Below, in pieces: positions 10,237 through 20,820 of a DNA stretch of 64,000 bases (within the stretch, counting starts at the first letter, position 1; each line of letters starts with the position of its first letter). This DNA comes from Channallabes apus (lineage: Eukaryota; Chordata; Actinopteri; Siluriformes; Clariidae), in contig CM060121.1 in the NCBI GenBank assembly GCA_030522415.1, positions 5,608,476 through 5,672,475 of the forward strand, given 5' to 3'. A program made the position numbers and the translations under genes. Under the pieces are notes generated by a model that was given only the letters and a program-made list of their open reading frames with translations, was not told where the DNA came from and searched no databases.

Positions 10237-10686
10237 CCTCTTTTGCGCAGTAATACACAGCTGTGTCTTCAGTTTGCAGATTCTGTCCTTGAATTGTTAT
10301 TGTATTAGTAGAAGTGTCTCTGGAGATGCTGAACTTATTTTTAAACTTATCATTGTAAGTTGTGCTTCCACCAGTCCAGATGATTCCAATCCACTCCAGA
10401 GCTTTTCCTGCAGGTTGTCGGATCCAAGCTGTGTCCTCGCTCGTAACTGAATATGAAACCTTACAGGGGATGGAGAGACTCTGGCCTGGCCGGACTGTCA
10501 TGGAAGCAGGTTGAGTCAGTTCATAACCATGAACATCTGTTGAGGAAAAGACCTGGTGATATCTCGCACATTACAGTATACAGTATGTTGCACATTAGTT
10601 TCATTGTAATAAATAAACATATTATAATATATAAAGCACTCACAGGAGGCAGCTGCCAGCAGGAGCAGTAGAGATGCAGAGAACAT
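10237..10686 (-). CDS. IGHV gene, group B, intact
   Basis: The leader exon is complement(10644..10686), MFSASLLLLLAAAS, with a GTGAGT donor. The V exon is complement(10237..10536). FR1 begins YELTQPASMTVRPGQS and runs to the first Cys in IPCKVSYSV. CDR1 is TSEDTA, FR2 WIRQPAGKALEWIG, CDR2 IIWTGGSTTY, and FR3 includes NDKFKNKFSISRDTSTN, ending [14 protein letters not shown]. Cysteines, core Trp, RSS and octamer are all present. Group B lacks the Gly before CDR1 found in group A (VSYS instead of VSGYS). Expected to be functional in V(D)J recombination. Confidence 0.92.
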
Positions 10687-10783
10687 GGTGTGCGTTTTTT
10701 GTACTGGGGTCTTCTTTGTTTTACAGGTTCAGCAGAGACTATTCCATTGCATAAATAGTGTGATATCCAGCACTGATGCTTGT

Positions 10784-10791
10784 ATTTGCAT
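10784..10791 (-). promoter_or_regulatory. Octamer of the 10.2 kb V gene
   Basis: ATGCAAAT on the minus strand, about 98 bp before the leader ATG. Confidence 0.83.
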
Positions 10792-11124
10792 ATCTGGTGA
10801 TGATGGGAGGACTCACAAAATCTTTGTGAAATGTAAAAGAGGCAAGTGCAGATATAAAGTCTGTAAAGTATGAATAACGAACACATACACACACGTGACA
10901 CGACAGTAACATGTGTATTACCGTGTAGGGTATGCAAGAGTAGGGTAGAGTAGTGTATACTTCATATGATGTTACTGCTAACAGCCTGAAGATAGTTACA
11001 CTGCCCAGTCCAAACAAAAGTCACCATTTGGATAAATAAGTAAATAAGCAAATACGTATGCACCTTTCATTGGGTAATTAACTCAGTGATTAAAATGTTT
11101 TAGCATCAACACATCTAACTCTAA

Positions 11125-11375
11125 CTGATACAGTGAGGGTCTTCTAATTTCTTAAACAACCATATTGAGAAATGTACCTTCAGAAGGGCCAAATTATTGT
11201 CCTGCATTAAGCAAAGTGAGCACCTAAGGAGATAGCTATGGAAATAACTGTCCAACACATTATGACCTGATATATTTATAACCTGAAAGAATAGTGATGC
11301 ATCAGCAACTTCGTTTGAAAAAAAAATGGTTTGGAAAAAAAAAAGATTAAAGAGCCTCATTGGAGATCACATGAA
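11125..11375 (+). pseudogene. Decayed Tc1-like transposase fragment
   Basis: The plus strand resembles the N-terminal helix-turn-helix part of a fish Tc1-type transposase (runs such as tattgtcctgcattaagcaaa, and aagattaaagagcctcattgg), but stops and frame breaks are frequent. Recognition rests on remembered family sequence, so confidence is moderate. Confidence 0.45.
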
Positions 11376-11458
11376 CACACAATTTATTCCTTGAGATTTA
11401 TTGTTGATATTATGAAACTCTTGTGAAATATTTTAGCTCTCAAATCGCTTTGGTTATA

Positions 11459-11770
11459 CAGTGGAACCTCGGATTACGAGCACAATTTGTTCCCGGAAGT
11501 GGGCTCGTATTCCAAAACACCCGTAAACCAAATTAAATTTTCCCATAGGAAATAATGGAAACTCAAATTATTCGTTCTACAGTTCAAAAAAATTTATACA
11601 TAAAAATAATTAACATAAAATATAAAGTAAAAATAAAAATAATAACCTGCACGTTACCTTTAAAAAAACATATAAATAAATCCCAACAGATAAGTGTCTC
11701 TGTTTGTGCACACAGGCGCTCTGTGTGTGTATATATGCACCTATGCTGAAAATTGTAAGATGTAAGGAAC
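11459..11770 (+). mobile_element. Tc1/mariner-like short repeat copy 2 (left part)
   Basis: Begins CAGTGGAACCTCGGATTACG directly after a TA, as at 1196. The interior matches copy 1 up to the TG-rich section; the right end is missing. Confidence 0.6.
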
Positions 11771-11827
11771 ACCATATACATAATTTGGATGATTTATGAT
11801 GGTGGTCCTCCTTGCATCTTACATATA

Positions 11828-12225
11828 TATAGTGAGGTCAATAAGTATTTGATCACCCTGTGATTTTGCAAGTTCTCTTACTTAGAAATCATGGTGGGGT
11901 CTACAATTTTCTGCGTAGGTGCATTTCCACTGTGAGAGACAGAATCTAAAAAGAAAAATCCGGAAATCACATTGTATGATTTTTTATATTTTATATTTAG
12001 TACAGAGGCCTTTGTTAACAGTTACAGAGGTCAAACGGTTCCTGTAGTTCTTCACCAGGTTTACACAAACTGCAGGAGGGATTTCGGCCCACTCCTCCAT
12101 ACAGATCTTCTTTAGATCTGTCAGGTTTCGGGGCTGTCGCTGAACAACACAGAGTTTCAGCTTCCTCAAAAGATTTTCTATTGGAAAATTGCATATTGAA
12201 TGTTGATTAATCCAAAACAGCATGC
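11828..12225 (-). pseudogene. Tc1-like element fragment with transposase C-terminus
   Basis: Starts with a Tc1-style terminal sequence (gtgaggtcaataagtatttg). The minus-strand frame 11984-12223 reads [20 protein letters not shown], the C-terminal region of a Tc1 transposase. The DDE core is absent. Confidence 0.7.
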
Positions 12226-12239
12226 TGGTTTTCTGGAGG

Positions 12240-12920
12240 TTTTAATATTTACAATACTAATGCTTTTAATGCTAATTATTAATTAAACAATTAAACAATT
12301 AGTTTTATATTTAATACTGTACTGTAAATGATCATTCATTTGTCAGATACAAATAAAAGTTACACAAAAAAAATCTCTAGGAGATTTTATTATATATTTT
12401 ACTCTTACAAGAGAAGCTGTGTTGTGTGAATCAGGGTGACGTTTATCATGTGACATTTCTCTACTTGACATCACTTAAATGTATTTATTTAATTATGCCA
12501 TTATTACTAATGATATGTTCAGCATTGAATAGAAATACATACAATAAAAATAATTAGAAGCACTTGCTTTTTGTTGATTTATACAGTTATCTGGTTATTT
12601 AATCTCGTAATGGCAAGACAATTAAATAAAATCATACATATACACACGAAGAGCTTCAGGTTATGCTTACATCAAACTTCAGAATGGCAGAAAAAGAATA
12701 TATGATCTCTTTGAACTTAAACGAGGAATGGTGGGTAGTTTAAAAAAACAGGAAAATCAAACTCAGTAAACCTGTTAAAGCCACACTATATAAATGAATC
12801 TTTAAAGTTCTTATTTTTTAGTTATTTCCTTCACTCATTTAGTTTGTGCAATTGTTATTTAGAGGACACTTCTGCTCCTTATTCATAATAGTTAACATAA
12901 TAGTAATATTATAAACATAA
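12240..12920. other. Spacer without a recognised feature
   Basis: A/T-rich. No gene, RSS or named repeat seen. Confidence 0.5.
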
Positions 12921-12924
12921 TACA

Positions 12925-13247
12925 GTGGAACCTCGGATTGTGAGTGACCTAGTTTGCGAGTGTTCGCAAGACGAGTAAAACTTTTAATAACTTTTGACCT
13001 GATAAACGAGTGAGTCTTGATATACAAGTATCAAGTATCATCGAGTATAATGTGGCATGCCTGCGCTTCTTGTTTTAATGCCAAGAGGCACGTGATCACA
13101 ACTGAGGTGGTTAATCGTCTCCCATGCTCTGTCTCAGTGCGCGTGCATCACTCATATAGTCAACATTTGTGTGCGTTCTGTCTGTTTACTTTGACAACGT
13201 GTGTGTGCATAAATCATCTTTTTATTAGTGTTTGCATGTGTGTTTGC

Positions 13248-13320
<73 letters not shown>
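12925..13320 (-). mobile_element. Tc1/mariner-like short repeat copy 3 with TG microsatellite
   Basis: Starts CAGTGGAACCTCGGATTGTG and is inverted internally relative to copy 1. It ends in a long (TG)n run (about 13240-13318). Reading frames here encode only Val-Cys or Thr-His repeats. Confidence 0.6.
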
Positions 13321-13322
<2 letters not shown>

Positions 13323-13457
13323 TCGTCCTACACAGCAGAATGCTGGACACATGCTGTATAATTACTGAATTCACTGATCCAACATCTTTTCTCACTGATT
13401 ATTACATATGCTGTGAAATTAAGAACCAATCCTCAATCAATATATTACACGTCATTG

Positions 13458-13496
13458 AGTTTTTGTAAGGGGAAGCCACTGTTCTGTGTCACTGTG
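13458..13496 (-). promoter_or_regulatory. 23-RSS of the 13.5 kb V gene
   Basis: CACAGTG (13490-13496), 23-bp spacer, ACAAAAACT (13458-13466). Confidence 0.92.
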
Positions 13497-13930
13497 TGTG
13501 TCTTGCGCAGTAATAAACAGCTGTGTCTTCAGTTTGCAGATTCTGTCCTTGAACTGTAACTGTGTTAGTAGCAGTGTCTGTCGACATGCTAAACTTATTT
13601 TTCAGTTTGTCATTGTAATATGCAGTGCCACCACTGATTGTAAGTCCAATCCACTCCAGATCTTTTCCTGTAGGTTGTCGAATCCAATAATATCTCGAAA
13701 CTGAATATGAAACCTTGCAGGTGATGGAGAGACTCTGGCCTGGCTGGACTGTCATGGCGACAGGCTGAGTCAGTTCCTCACTGTGGATATCTGTGGAGGA
13801 AAACACATGGTTATGTCTGACACAATATACGGTATGATGCAATTTATTATTATTGTAGTAAATAAAATAATTTGCTAAATCACTCACAGGAAGCAGCTGC
13901 CAGCAGGAGCAGTAGGTATGTAGAGAACAT
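13497..13930 (-). CDS. IGHV gene, group B, intact, short CDR1
   Basis: The leader exon is complement(13888..13930), MFSTYLLLLLAAAS. The V exon is complement(13497..13790), 294 nt, the shortest intact V here. FR1 starts after SEELTQPVAMTVQPG; the CDR1 region VSYSVSRYY is shorter than in sister genes. FR2 is WIRQPTGKDLEWIG (Thr and Asp replace Ala and Ala/Thr), CDR2 is LTISGGTAYY, and FR3 ends [14 protein letters not shown]. The frame is open throughout, with both cysteines and the core Trp. The promoter octamer is in the opposite orientation to its relatives (14005-14012). Probably functional. Confidence 0.88.
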
Positions 13931-14004
13931 GGTGTGTGTTGTTGGTACTGAATCCTCTCTGTTCTCTAGAGTTTAACAGACCATCACATCACTTAAATAG
14001 AGCG

Positions 14005-14012
14005 ATGCAAAT
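14005..14012 (+). promoter_or_regulatory. Octamer in reversed orientation (13.5 kb V gene)
   Basis: ATGCAAAT lies on the plus strand, the reverse of the other V promoters in the window. The surrounding bases look like a local inversion of the octamer segment of the 10.2 and 22.8 kb genes. Octamers can work in either orientation. Confidence 0.7.
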
Positions 14013-14503
14013 ACAAGCATCTGGGCTTATTGGATGTCTATTGACAGTGGGAGGATTCACATGCACAATGAAACTATGAAATCATGAATGACTGTGATTG
14101 GAGATCAATTAAAAACGCAATGAATTTGCATAATAAAATATCTATGGCAGGAGATCACAGGTATTTTTATTTCCACATGAACAATACTGTATGTCAAAAA
14201 CTTATATTATTGTGATTAATAACAGTATGAATCAAAAATCTGAAATATTGTGACTTACCAGTTCACAGTACGTTTATTTGTGTAAGTTTTGAAATACATA
14301 CTGTATACTGTATAAAGTATAATTGAACACAAAATGCAGTTTTTAAATGAAGGTTTACGTTATTAAGGGAGAAAAAAAACTCCAAATCTACATCGCCCTG
14401 TGTGAAAAAGTGATTGCCCCCCTTGTTAAAAAATAACTTAACTGTGGTTTATCACACCTGAGTTCAATTTCTGTAGTCACCCCCAGGCCTGATTACTGCC
14501 ACA

Positions 14504-15071
14504 TGTCACGCCCGAGCCTCCTCAGTCCCGGAGAGAAAGATCTGGCTCGCCGGATTACTGAGCTGTGGCTTTGTCTCCCCCTAGTGTGTCTACGTATGTC
14601 AATACTTACCATGATTAACAAACTCAGATCACCTGCGCACACCTCACCTGTCTCCCTATTTAAACCCAGCCGAACCCACACCACGCTGTCTGGTCACCGT
14701 TGTATCACCACCTACTAACACATGTGTGTCTTTCTTCTCCTCCAGGCTTAAAGCGGTATCTGCAGGCGAGGACATGCGAAGCAGGACAGCTTCGCCGTTC
14801 GAGTAATATCCTCTGAGGACACAGAGAGGTTTTTTTTGTGATTATGTTTTTGTCAGATGACATTCTTCTGTTTTGAGAAAGTTTTGAGTTAACCCGCCTG
14901 CAGACCGCGCCTGGCAATCAGCGTAGTGAACGCTGGGCGAAGTGAATTTTCTGTGAAAGAGCTTAAAGACGTTTTTGTTTGAGTGAAAAGAAAAGAAATA
15001 AATAAACACTGTACCTTCCTGCAGTTGCGTTGACGTGTGTGTGATTCATACAGAGAGAGTGAAACATGACA
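14504..15071 (+). mobile_element. Solo LTR inside the Tc1 5' region
   Basis: Starts TGTCACGCCC and ends AACATGACA, flanked by the 5-bp duplication CCACA (14499-14503 and 15072-15076). The sister Tc1 copy at the right edge shows the uninterrupted site. TATTTAAA (14657-14664) and AATAAA (15001-15006) are in the right order for promoter and poly(A) signal on the plus strand. Unlike the LTRs at 2.7 and 36.9 kb, so it belongs to another retroelement family. Confidence 0.88.
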
Positions 15072-15158
15072 CCACACCTGTTTCAATCAAGAAATCACTT
15101 AAATAGGAGCTACCTGACACAGAGAAGTAGACCAAAAGCACCTCAGAAGCTAGACATC

Positions 15159-16181
15159 ATGCCAAGATCCAAAGAAATTCAGGAACAAATGAGAACAAAA
15201 GTAATTGAGATCTATCAGTCTGGTAAAGGTTATAAAGCCATTTCTAAAGCTTTGGGACTCCAGCGAACCACAGTGAGAGCCATTATCCACAAATGGCAAA
15301 AACATGGAACAGTGGTGAACCTTCCCAGGAGTGGCCGGCCGACCAAAATTACCCCAAGAGCACAGAGACAACTCATCCGAGAGGCCACAAAAGACCCCAG
15401 GACAACATCTAAAGAACTGCAGGCCTCACTTGCCTCAATTAAGGTAAGTGTTCACGACTCCACCATAAGAAAGAGACTGGGCAAAAACGGCATGCATGGC
15501 AGATTTCCAAGGCGCAAACCACTTTTAAGCAAAAAGAACATTAAGGCTCGTCTCAATTTTGCTAAAAAACATCTCAATGATTGCCAAGACTTTTGGGAAA
15601 ATACCTTGTGGACCGACGAGACAAAAGTTGAACTTTTTGGAAGGTGCATGTCCCGTTACATCTGGTGTAAAAGTAACAGAGCATTTCAGAAAAAGAACAT
15701 CATACCAACAGTAAAATATGGTGGTGGTAGTGTGATGGTCTGGGGTTGTTTTGCTGCTTCAGGACCTGGAAGGCTTGCTGTGATAGATGGAACCATGAAT
15801 TCTACTGTCTACCAAAAAATTCTGAAGAAGAATGTCCGGCCATCTGTTCGTCAACTCAAGCTGAAGCGATCTTGGGTGCTGCAGCAGGACAATGACCCAA
15901 AACACACCAGCAAATCCACCTCTGAATGGCTGAAGAAAAACAAAATGAAGACTTTGGAGTGGCCTAGTCAAAGTCCTGACTTGAATCCTATTGAGATGTT
16001 GTGGCATGACCTTAAAAAGGCGGTTCATGCTAGAAAACCCTCAAATAAAGCTGAATTACAACAATTCTACAAAGATGAGTGGGCCAAAATTCCTCCAGAG
16101 CGCTGTAAAAGACTTGTTGCAAGTTATCGCAAATGCTTGATTGCAGTTATTGCTGCTAAGGGTGGCCCAACCAGTTATTAG
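15159..16181 (+). CDS. Tc1 transposase (DD34E), apparently intact
   Basis: 340 residues from MPRSKEI, the normal length for a Tc1 transposase that cuts and pastes at TA. An N-terminal paired helix-turn-helix domain (about 1-110) is joined by a GRPR-like SGRPTK hook (58-63). The catalytic triad is D153 (WTDETKVEL), D244 (LQQDNDPKH) and E279 (SPDLNPIEM), with 34 residues between the last two. I chose the MPRSKEI start by comparison with the right-edge copy. The open frame extends 31 codons further to an ATG formed by the LTR end (15066), which is accidental. The LTR ends 88 bp upstream and might drive it. No stop or frameshift seen. Confidence 0.92.
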   Translation: MPRSKEIQEQMRTKVIEIYQSGKGYKAISKALGLQRTTVRAIIHKWQKHGTVVNLPRSGRPTKITPRAQRQLIREATKDPRTTSKELQASLASIKVSVHDSTIRKRLGKNGMHGRFPRRKPLLSKKNIKARLNFAKKHLNDCQDFWENTLWTDETKVELFGRCMSRYIWCKSNRAFQKKNIIPTVKYGGGSVMVWGCFAASGPGRLAVIDGTMNSTVYQKILKKNVRPSVRQLKLKRSWVLQQDNDPKHTSKSTSEWLKKNKMKTLEWPSQSPDLNPIEMLWHDLKKAVHARKPSNKAELQQFYKDEWAKIPPERCKRLVASYRKCLIAVIAAKGGPTSY

Positions 16182-16402
16182 GTTCAGGGGGCAATTAGTT
16201 TTTCACACAGGGCCATGTAGGTTTGGATTTTTTTTCTCCCTAAATAATAAAACCCCTCATTTAAAAACTGCATTTTGTGTTTACTTGTGTTATCTTTGAC
16301 TAATAGTTAAATGTGTTTGATGATCAGAAACATTTTGTGTGACAAACATGCTAAAGAATAAGAAATCAGGAGGGGGGGCAAAAAGTTTTTCACACCACTG
16401 TA

Positions 16403-16753
16403 TATGCATCATAGTGAACTGAACATGAGATTAATTAATGCTGTTTGTAATGAAATACTAAAGGTCAAAATGTCTAGGATGCCTCTGTGCTGCTCTTAGA
16501 ATATCTGTTGAGGTTTTTTTGTTTGTTTTTTCTTAAGTAGAATGATGGATGCTGGTGCTTGTGCGGTTCAAGTGCTGTACTGTATGTGTTTGGATATTGT
16601 TATTTTTTTTTTATTCTTGTTTTTCTAGAAAAGAAAATAAGCAGAAAAAAAAGAAAAGTACTTTTCAATCATAACTTTATCCACTGTTCAGGGATGACAC
16701 AACTTTAATAACATAAAACTTTAATTCTGATGTAAGTAGTTTTCTGTACTGGG
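16403..16753. other. Spacer before the 16.8 kb V gene
   Basis: No gene; short A/T-rich spacer with poly-T and poly-A runs. Confidence 0.5.
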
Positions 16754-16792
16754 TTTTTTTGTACAGGGATGTTGTTGATCTGTCTCACTGTG
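16754..16792 (-). promoter_or_regulatory. 23-RSS of the 16.8 kb V gene
   Basis: CACAGTG (16786-16792), 23-bp spacer, ACAAAAAAA (16754-16762). Confidence 0.9.
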
Positions 16793-17244
16793 GTATTCCC
16801 GAGCGCAGTAATACACAGCTGTGTCTTCAGTCTGCATGTTCTGTCCTGTTAATGTTACTGTGCTGCTGGACGTGTCTCTGGAAACCTGAAACCTGCTTTT
16901 TAGTTTCTCACTGTAGTAAGTGTCACCACTATAATTTATCTCTCCGATCCACTCCAGAGTTTTTCCTGCAGGTTGTCGTATCCAGGCTGTACGGTAGCTG
17001 CTAGAGGTTAATGAATATCCAGACACTTTACAGGTCAGAGTCAGTGACTGACCAGGGGTTACTACTGAGGATGCAGGCTGGGTCAGCTCAACACACTGAA
17101 CACCTGTTAAAGAAAATATTGTAATCTTTTTTTAATTTAGTTAAAAATATAAAGCTATAATTATTTAAATATTAAGAAATATACAGTATAACACTTACAG
17201 TGTAGGGCTGCCAGCAGCAGCAGCAGTATCGATGTAGAGATCAT
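16793..17244 (-). CDS. IGHV gene, group A, intact
   Basis: The leader exon is complement(17199..17244), MISTSILLLLLAALH, with a GTAAGT donor. The V exon is complement(16793..17103). FR1 is VELTQPASSVVTPGQSLTL with Cys in LTCKVSGYS. CDR1 is LTSSSYRTA, FR2 WIRQPAGKTLEWIG, CDR2 EINYSGDTYY, and FR3 SEKLKSRFQVSRDTSSS ending [16 protein letters not shown]. It differs from the main group A set in the FR1 start (ASSV rather than GSTI), forming a subgroup with the 19.1 kb gene. Complete with RSS and octamer. Confidence 0.92.
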
Positions 17245-17307
17245 GGTGTGTTGAAGCAGAATAAGTAAAAGCTCTTGGCCTTCATTGCTTAAATATGCAA
17301 GAAGGAC

Positions 17308-17315
17308 ATTTGCAT
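17308..17315 (-). promoter_or_regulatory. Octamer of the 16.8 kb V gene
   Basis: ATGCAAAT on the minus strand, about 64 bp before the leader ATG. Confidence 0.83.
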
Positions 17316-19020
17316 AGAGACACTCCTTATCTAAAAGAAAATGTAATGAACTTGTTTGCATAAGAAAATCTCCACATCTCTGAATTCTGTAAAAAATTGA
17401 TTTTAAATGTAAAATAACACAATCACTGACATCACTGATATCACCATCAACACCACTAGTTTGTTCACCTGCTGTCTGATCCTGAGCCTGTTGTAGCTTC
17501 CAAAATTAACTCCAGATCCTCTGTGGGAGAGACTCAGAGTTTCTACAGGATTCTTCTGCACTGTTGTTTGTAATGACTTGAGACTTTCAGATTTCACACT
17601 TACTGAAGGCAGTAAAATATTAATTAATCAAGTTAATACAGATGGAAACAGATAAAGCAGTGAATCACATGTTACAGTTAAGAACTCATTATCCTCTATT
17701 ATCTTATAGTGTGTTTACACTCTAAACATAAAACAAGATGAAATAAGTATAAAACTGCTTAATTTACAATTTAGTTCTTACATTTAAATTTATTTACTCT
17801 AAATAAGTCGAAATAACCCCAAAATTAGCTCTATCCTTACACTGTATGTACATTTAGATAATCTCTTCATCATGTCAGAAACAGTTAAACGAGTTTGATA
17901 TACAGTAAGTAATATGAATTCATCCAGTTATACTGTGACTGGTAAAGTTATGGAAGTCCACCAGTAGGGAAAAAAATTAAGTGAAGGAAGGTTGTCATGA
18001 TGAAACAAGTAGTAACAATGATGAATCAAAATTATAAGATAAAAAGTTAAAATTATATTTAAAAAAAACATTAAAATTTTACCCTAAAAAATAATATGAA
18101 AATTAAAGAATATGAATAGAAAAAATGCCTTTCTGCCATTTGTGAGATTATTTTGTTCTTTTATTTATTTATTAATCAATTTATTCATTAATTAAGCTTG
18201 ACAAAGATTTGCATGCAACTTTCCAACTTTATTAAAAGACTGAAACATTAAGCCCAGTATTTACGAATACAGTACTGTATACTGTATATACATGAACAAA
18301 ATGCCCCACTAGCCGTTGCTTACTGCTGCCATCTAGTGTAAAAAGATGAAACTGTGACACATGCTGTATAGCAGGGTCATTGCCAGATTTATAAATCCCT
18401 ACTAGGGCTCAGGGCCTACAGTATGTTATTGAGTTCTCACATTCATTCATAGTAACTGTTGTGTACAGGGTCGCAGGGGGTCCCTGGGGCCTATTCCAGG
18501 AGACGTTGGGCACAAGACATGATTTAAGTCAGTAGTATTTAAAGTATAAAACATAGTTCTGTAAATTATATTTTAGGACAAAATTCTACACTTCAATAAA
18601 ACGTGAAACATGAAAGTTAGTTCAACAAACTTGGATGCATTTGAAAATGTGACATGGCCTCATGAAGACAAAAAATACATACAGTAAATAATTTTGATGG
18701 CAGTGTTTGTAATTTATCACATCAGTGATTATTTGATTCTCTGTAAGTGATCAACATTTGATCGCCGTGTGTATTCTTTTTGTGAAAAAAGATAGAACAT
18801 GGTTTTAAGTGCTGTGTTTCATTGTGCAAGAGATTAGAAGAGTTTGGACAAAATACTGTACTTCACTCTTCATTTGGTGTTTAAACAGTTCTGATAAACA
18901 GTGACACATTTTTCCTGGAAATATGGTTAAGCATTTAGGGAAAACTGTAATAATATACAATATTGATATAACAGTATCAGTGACCATACTGAGACTGTAC
19001 ACTGTTTCACTGTACTGAGG
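17316..19020. other. Spacer with one SINE fragment
   Basis: No gene. A degenerate piece of the GGCGGC-type SINE (gggtcgcagggggtccctgg and following) lies at about 18426-18520. The stretch 18280-18420 (ccatctagtgtaaaaagatg) recurs near 27960-28060 and 59950-60050, a duplicated spacer piece. Confidence 0.6.
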
Positions 19021-19033
19021 TTTCTGTACTGGA

Positions 19034-19072
19034 GGTTTTTGTACAGGGATGTTGTTGATCTGTCTCACTGTG
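19034..19072 (-). promoter_or_regulatory. Consensus 23-RSS of the 19.1 kb V gene
   Basis: CACAGTG (19066-19072), 23-bp spacer, ACAAAAACC (19034-19042); perfect consensus. Confidence 0.95.
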
Positions 19073-19510
19073 GTCTTCCCGAGCGCAGTAATACACAGCT
19101 GTGTCTTCAGTCTGCATGTTCTGTCCTGTTAATGTTACTGTGCTGCTGGACGTGTCTCTGGAAACCTGAAACCTGCTTTTCAGTTTCTCACTGTAGTAAG
19201 TGTTACCGCTACCACACATACGTCCGATCCACTCCAGCGTTTTTCCTGCAGGTTGTCGTATCCAGGCTGTACAGTAGTTGCTATCAGTTACTGAATATCC
19301 AGACACTTTACAGGTCAGAGTCAGTGACTGACTAGGGGTTACTACTGAGGATGCAGGCTGGGTCAGCTCAACACTGTGAACACCTGTTAAAGAAAATATT
19401 GTAATGTTGTCACAGCAATAAGTTAGAAGGACTTTATTGTATATATAATAAAACATAAAACACTTACAGTGTACGGCTGCCAGCAGCAGCAGTAGAGATC
19501 TAGAGATCAT
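19073..19510 (-). CDS. IGHV gene, group A, with extra cysteines in CDR1 and CDR2
   Basis: The leader exon is complement(19468..19510), MISRSLLLLLAAVH. The V exon is complement(19073..19383). FR1 is VELTQPASSVVTPSQSLTL, then CKVSGYS. CDR1 is VTDSNYCTA, with a Cys codon TGT. FR2 is WIRQPAGKTLEWIG; CDR2 is RMCGSGNTYY, with another Cys. FR3 ends [15 protein letters not shown]. The canonical pair is present, so the germline domain has four cysteines. The extra two could form a CDR1-CDR2 disulfide, as described in some vertebrate heavy-chain domains; that is inference. Promoter octamer and a perfect RSS indicate an active gene. Confidence 0.92.
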
Positions 19511-19579
19511 GATGTGTGTTGAAACAAATTAAGTAAAAGCTCATGCTCTTCATTGCTTAAATATATAACAGGAAACAAC

Positions 19580-19587
19580 ATTTGCAT
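19580..19587 (-). promoter_or_regulatory. Octamer of the 19.1 kb V gene
   Basis: ATGCAAAT on the minus strand, about 70 bp before the leader ATG. Confidence 0.83.
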
Positions 19588-20820
19588 AAAGACACTCCTT
19601 AATTATTATTAATATTTCGGTCACTGGCGGTCGTGTAAGCATTTCACTGCATATCGTACTGTGTATGACTGTGTATGTGACAAATAACATTATAATTTGA
19701 ATTTGAACATTTAAGGGATAATTTGATGGCTTTTGTTTAGGTTTATACTTTAATAAGTAAAAAGTTTGAGAACATTTGTTAATGGTTAAGCTTATAGACA
19801 AACGGGTGCTGTAATATTAAATATGGGAAATTAGAAAGTGTGTGTTTTTGTTTGATGAAGCTTTTATTACATCTACTGCATGTGACTTATCTTAGACATT
19901 CATGTCTTTTCTATTCTGCTTATGCAACTAGAATAATTTGGCAATTCATCAAAACATCGTATAATCCTCAAACAATAATACTGCAATATAAATGATGCTA
20001 TTATTTATCATCTTCTTTTGTCCTCTATATGGAAATTTAACTGTATGTGATAGCCTTTATATTCCGTTTCTCACATAAACATAAAATATAAATAGTGTAC
20101 ATTAGAAACCTGCTGGAGAAATTAAATACTTAATAAATGAAACACTCAAATCTAGTAGAAAAGTATTGAGACAAAGTGAAATTCAGTGAATTTATGACTT
20201 ACAAAATTTATGAATTTATTATATTTAAAATTGTTCACATCAACAACAACAAAAAGATATTTAGTATGAAGTCCCTTATTCTTCAACACCTGCTGGATTC
20301 GGCTGATCACAGCGTCAAAAAGACGTCTGTCAGTCGTCAGGCCTCTAGTGTCACTTGTTTAATCCATGACTGCTTGGTTGCTTCCTGAAGCATCATTTAC
20401 ACAAACATTCACTGTTCATTAAGCCATTTTAGTGCAGAGGAACCCCAGCTTTCAGAAGTCAAGGTCCTGCCACATACAGTATTTGTTCCACTACCTTAAC
20501 TAGGTGATCCTAATTAGCACAACACTTCAGGCATATAGACTTCAACTAATAAGTGACCTGTTCACCTGTTTTGTGCACAAGGACAACTATAACACATGGA
20601 ATACGCTGTCTTACTACTTTTGTCCACCCTTCTATAATTGTTCTCGTATTAAATGTACTATGTACTTGGAGTAAATCTACAGTACTGTAGGTAAGCCAAA
20701 TATCATAACAAAAAATTTATGTTTACCAAACTGACTATTAAAACTTCATTCGACTAAATAAAATTGATACTTTGACTGAGATTGATAATTAGTTACATTG
20801 TTAGCATGTTTGTTAGCAAT
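19588..20820. other. Spacer with a LINE-like 3' tail and an unclassified remnant
   Basis: At about 19625-19705 the run gcatttcactgcatatcgta followed by a tgtgacaaata motif resembles the 3' tail of L2-type fish LINEs. A related tail lies near 21960-22060. The stretch 20200-20640 looks like an old transposon but I could not place it. No gene. Confidence 0.45.

Larger units (their letters stand above)
14325..16400 (+). mobile_element. Tc1-family transposon with intact transposase, left end truncated
   Basis: The right end is a long terminal repeat finishing TTTTTCACACCACTG next to TA (16401). The left terminal repeat lacks roughly its outer 100 bp, starting near 14325. The inner left repeat and the right one share sequences such as cacagggccatgtag. 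A solo LTR (14504-15071) is inserted 5' of the transposase. An inverted sister copy begins at 62545. Loss of the outer left end should prevent mobilisation of this copy, though its protein could act in trans. Confidence 0.85.

Noticed and set aside
13017..13468. Valine-cysteine and threonine-histidine repeat proteins
   Set aside because: Direct translation of a (TG)n microsatellite.
15066..15158. 31-codon N-terminal extension of the Tc1 transposase
   Set aside because: Its ATG is formed by the last bases of the LTR. The sister copy shows MPRSKEI as the family start.
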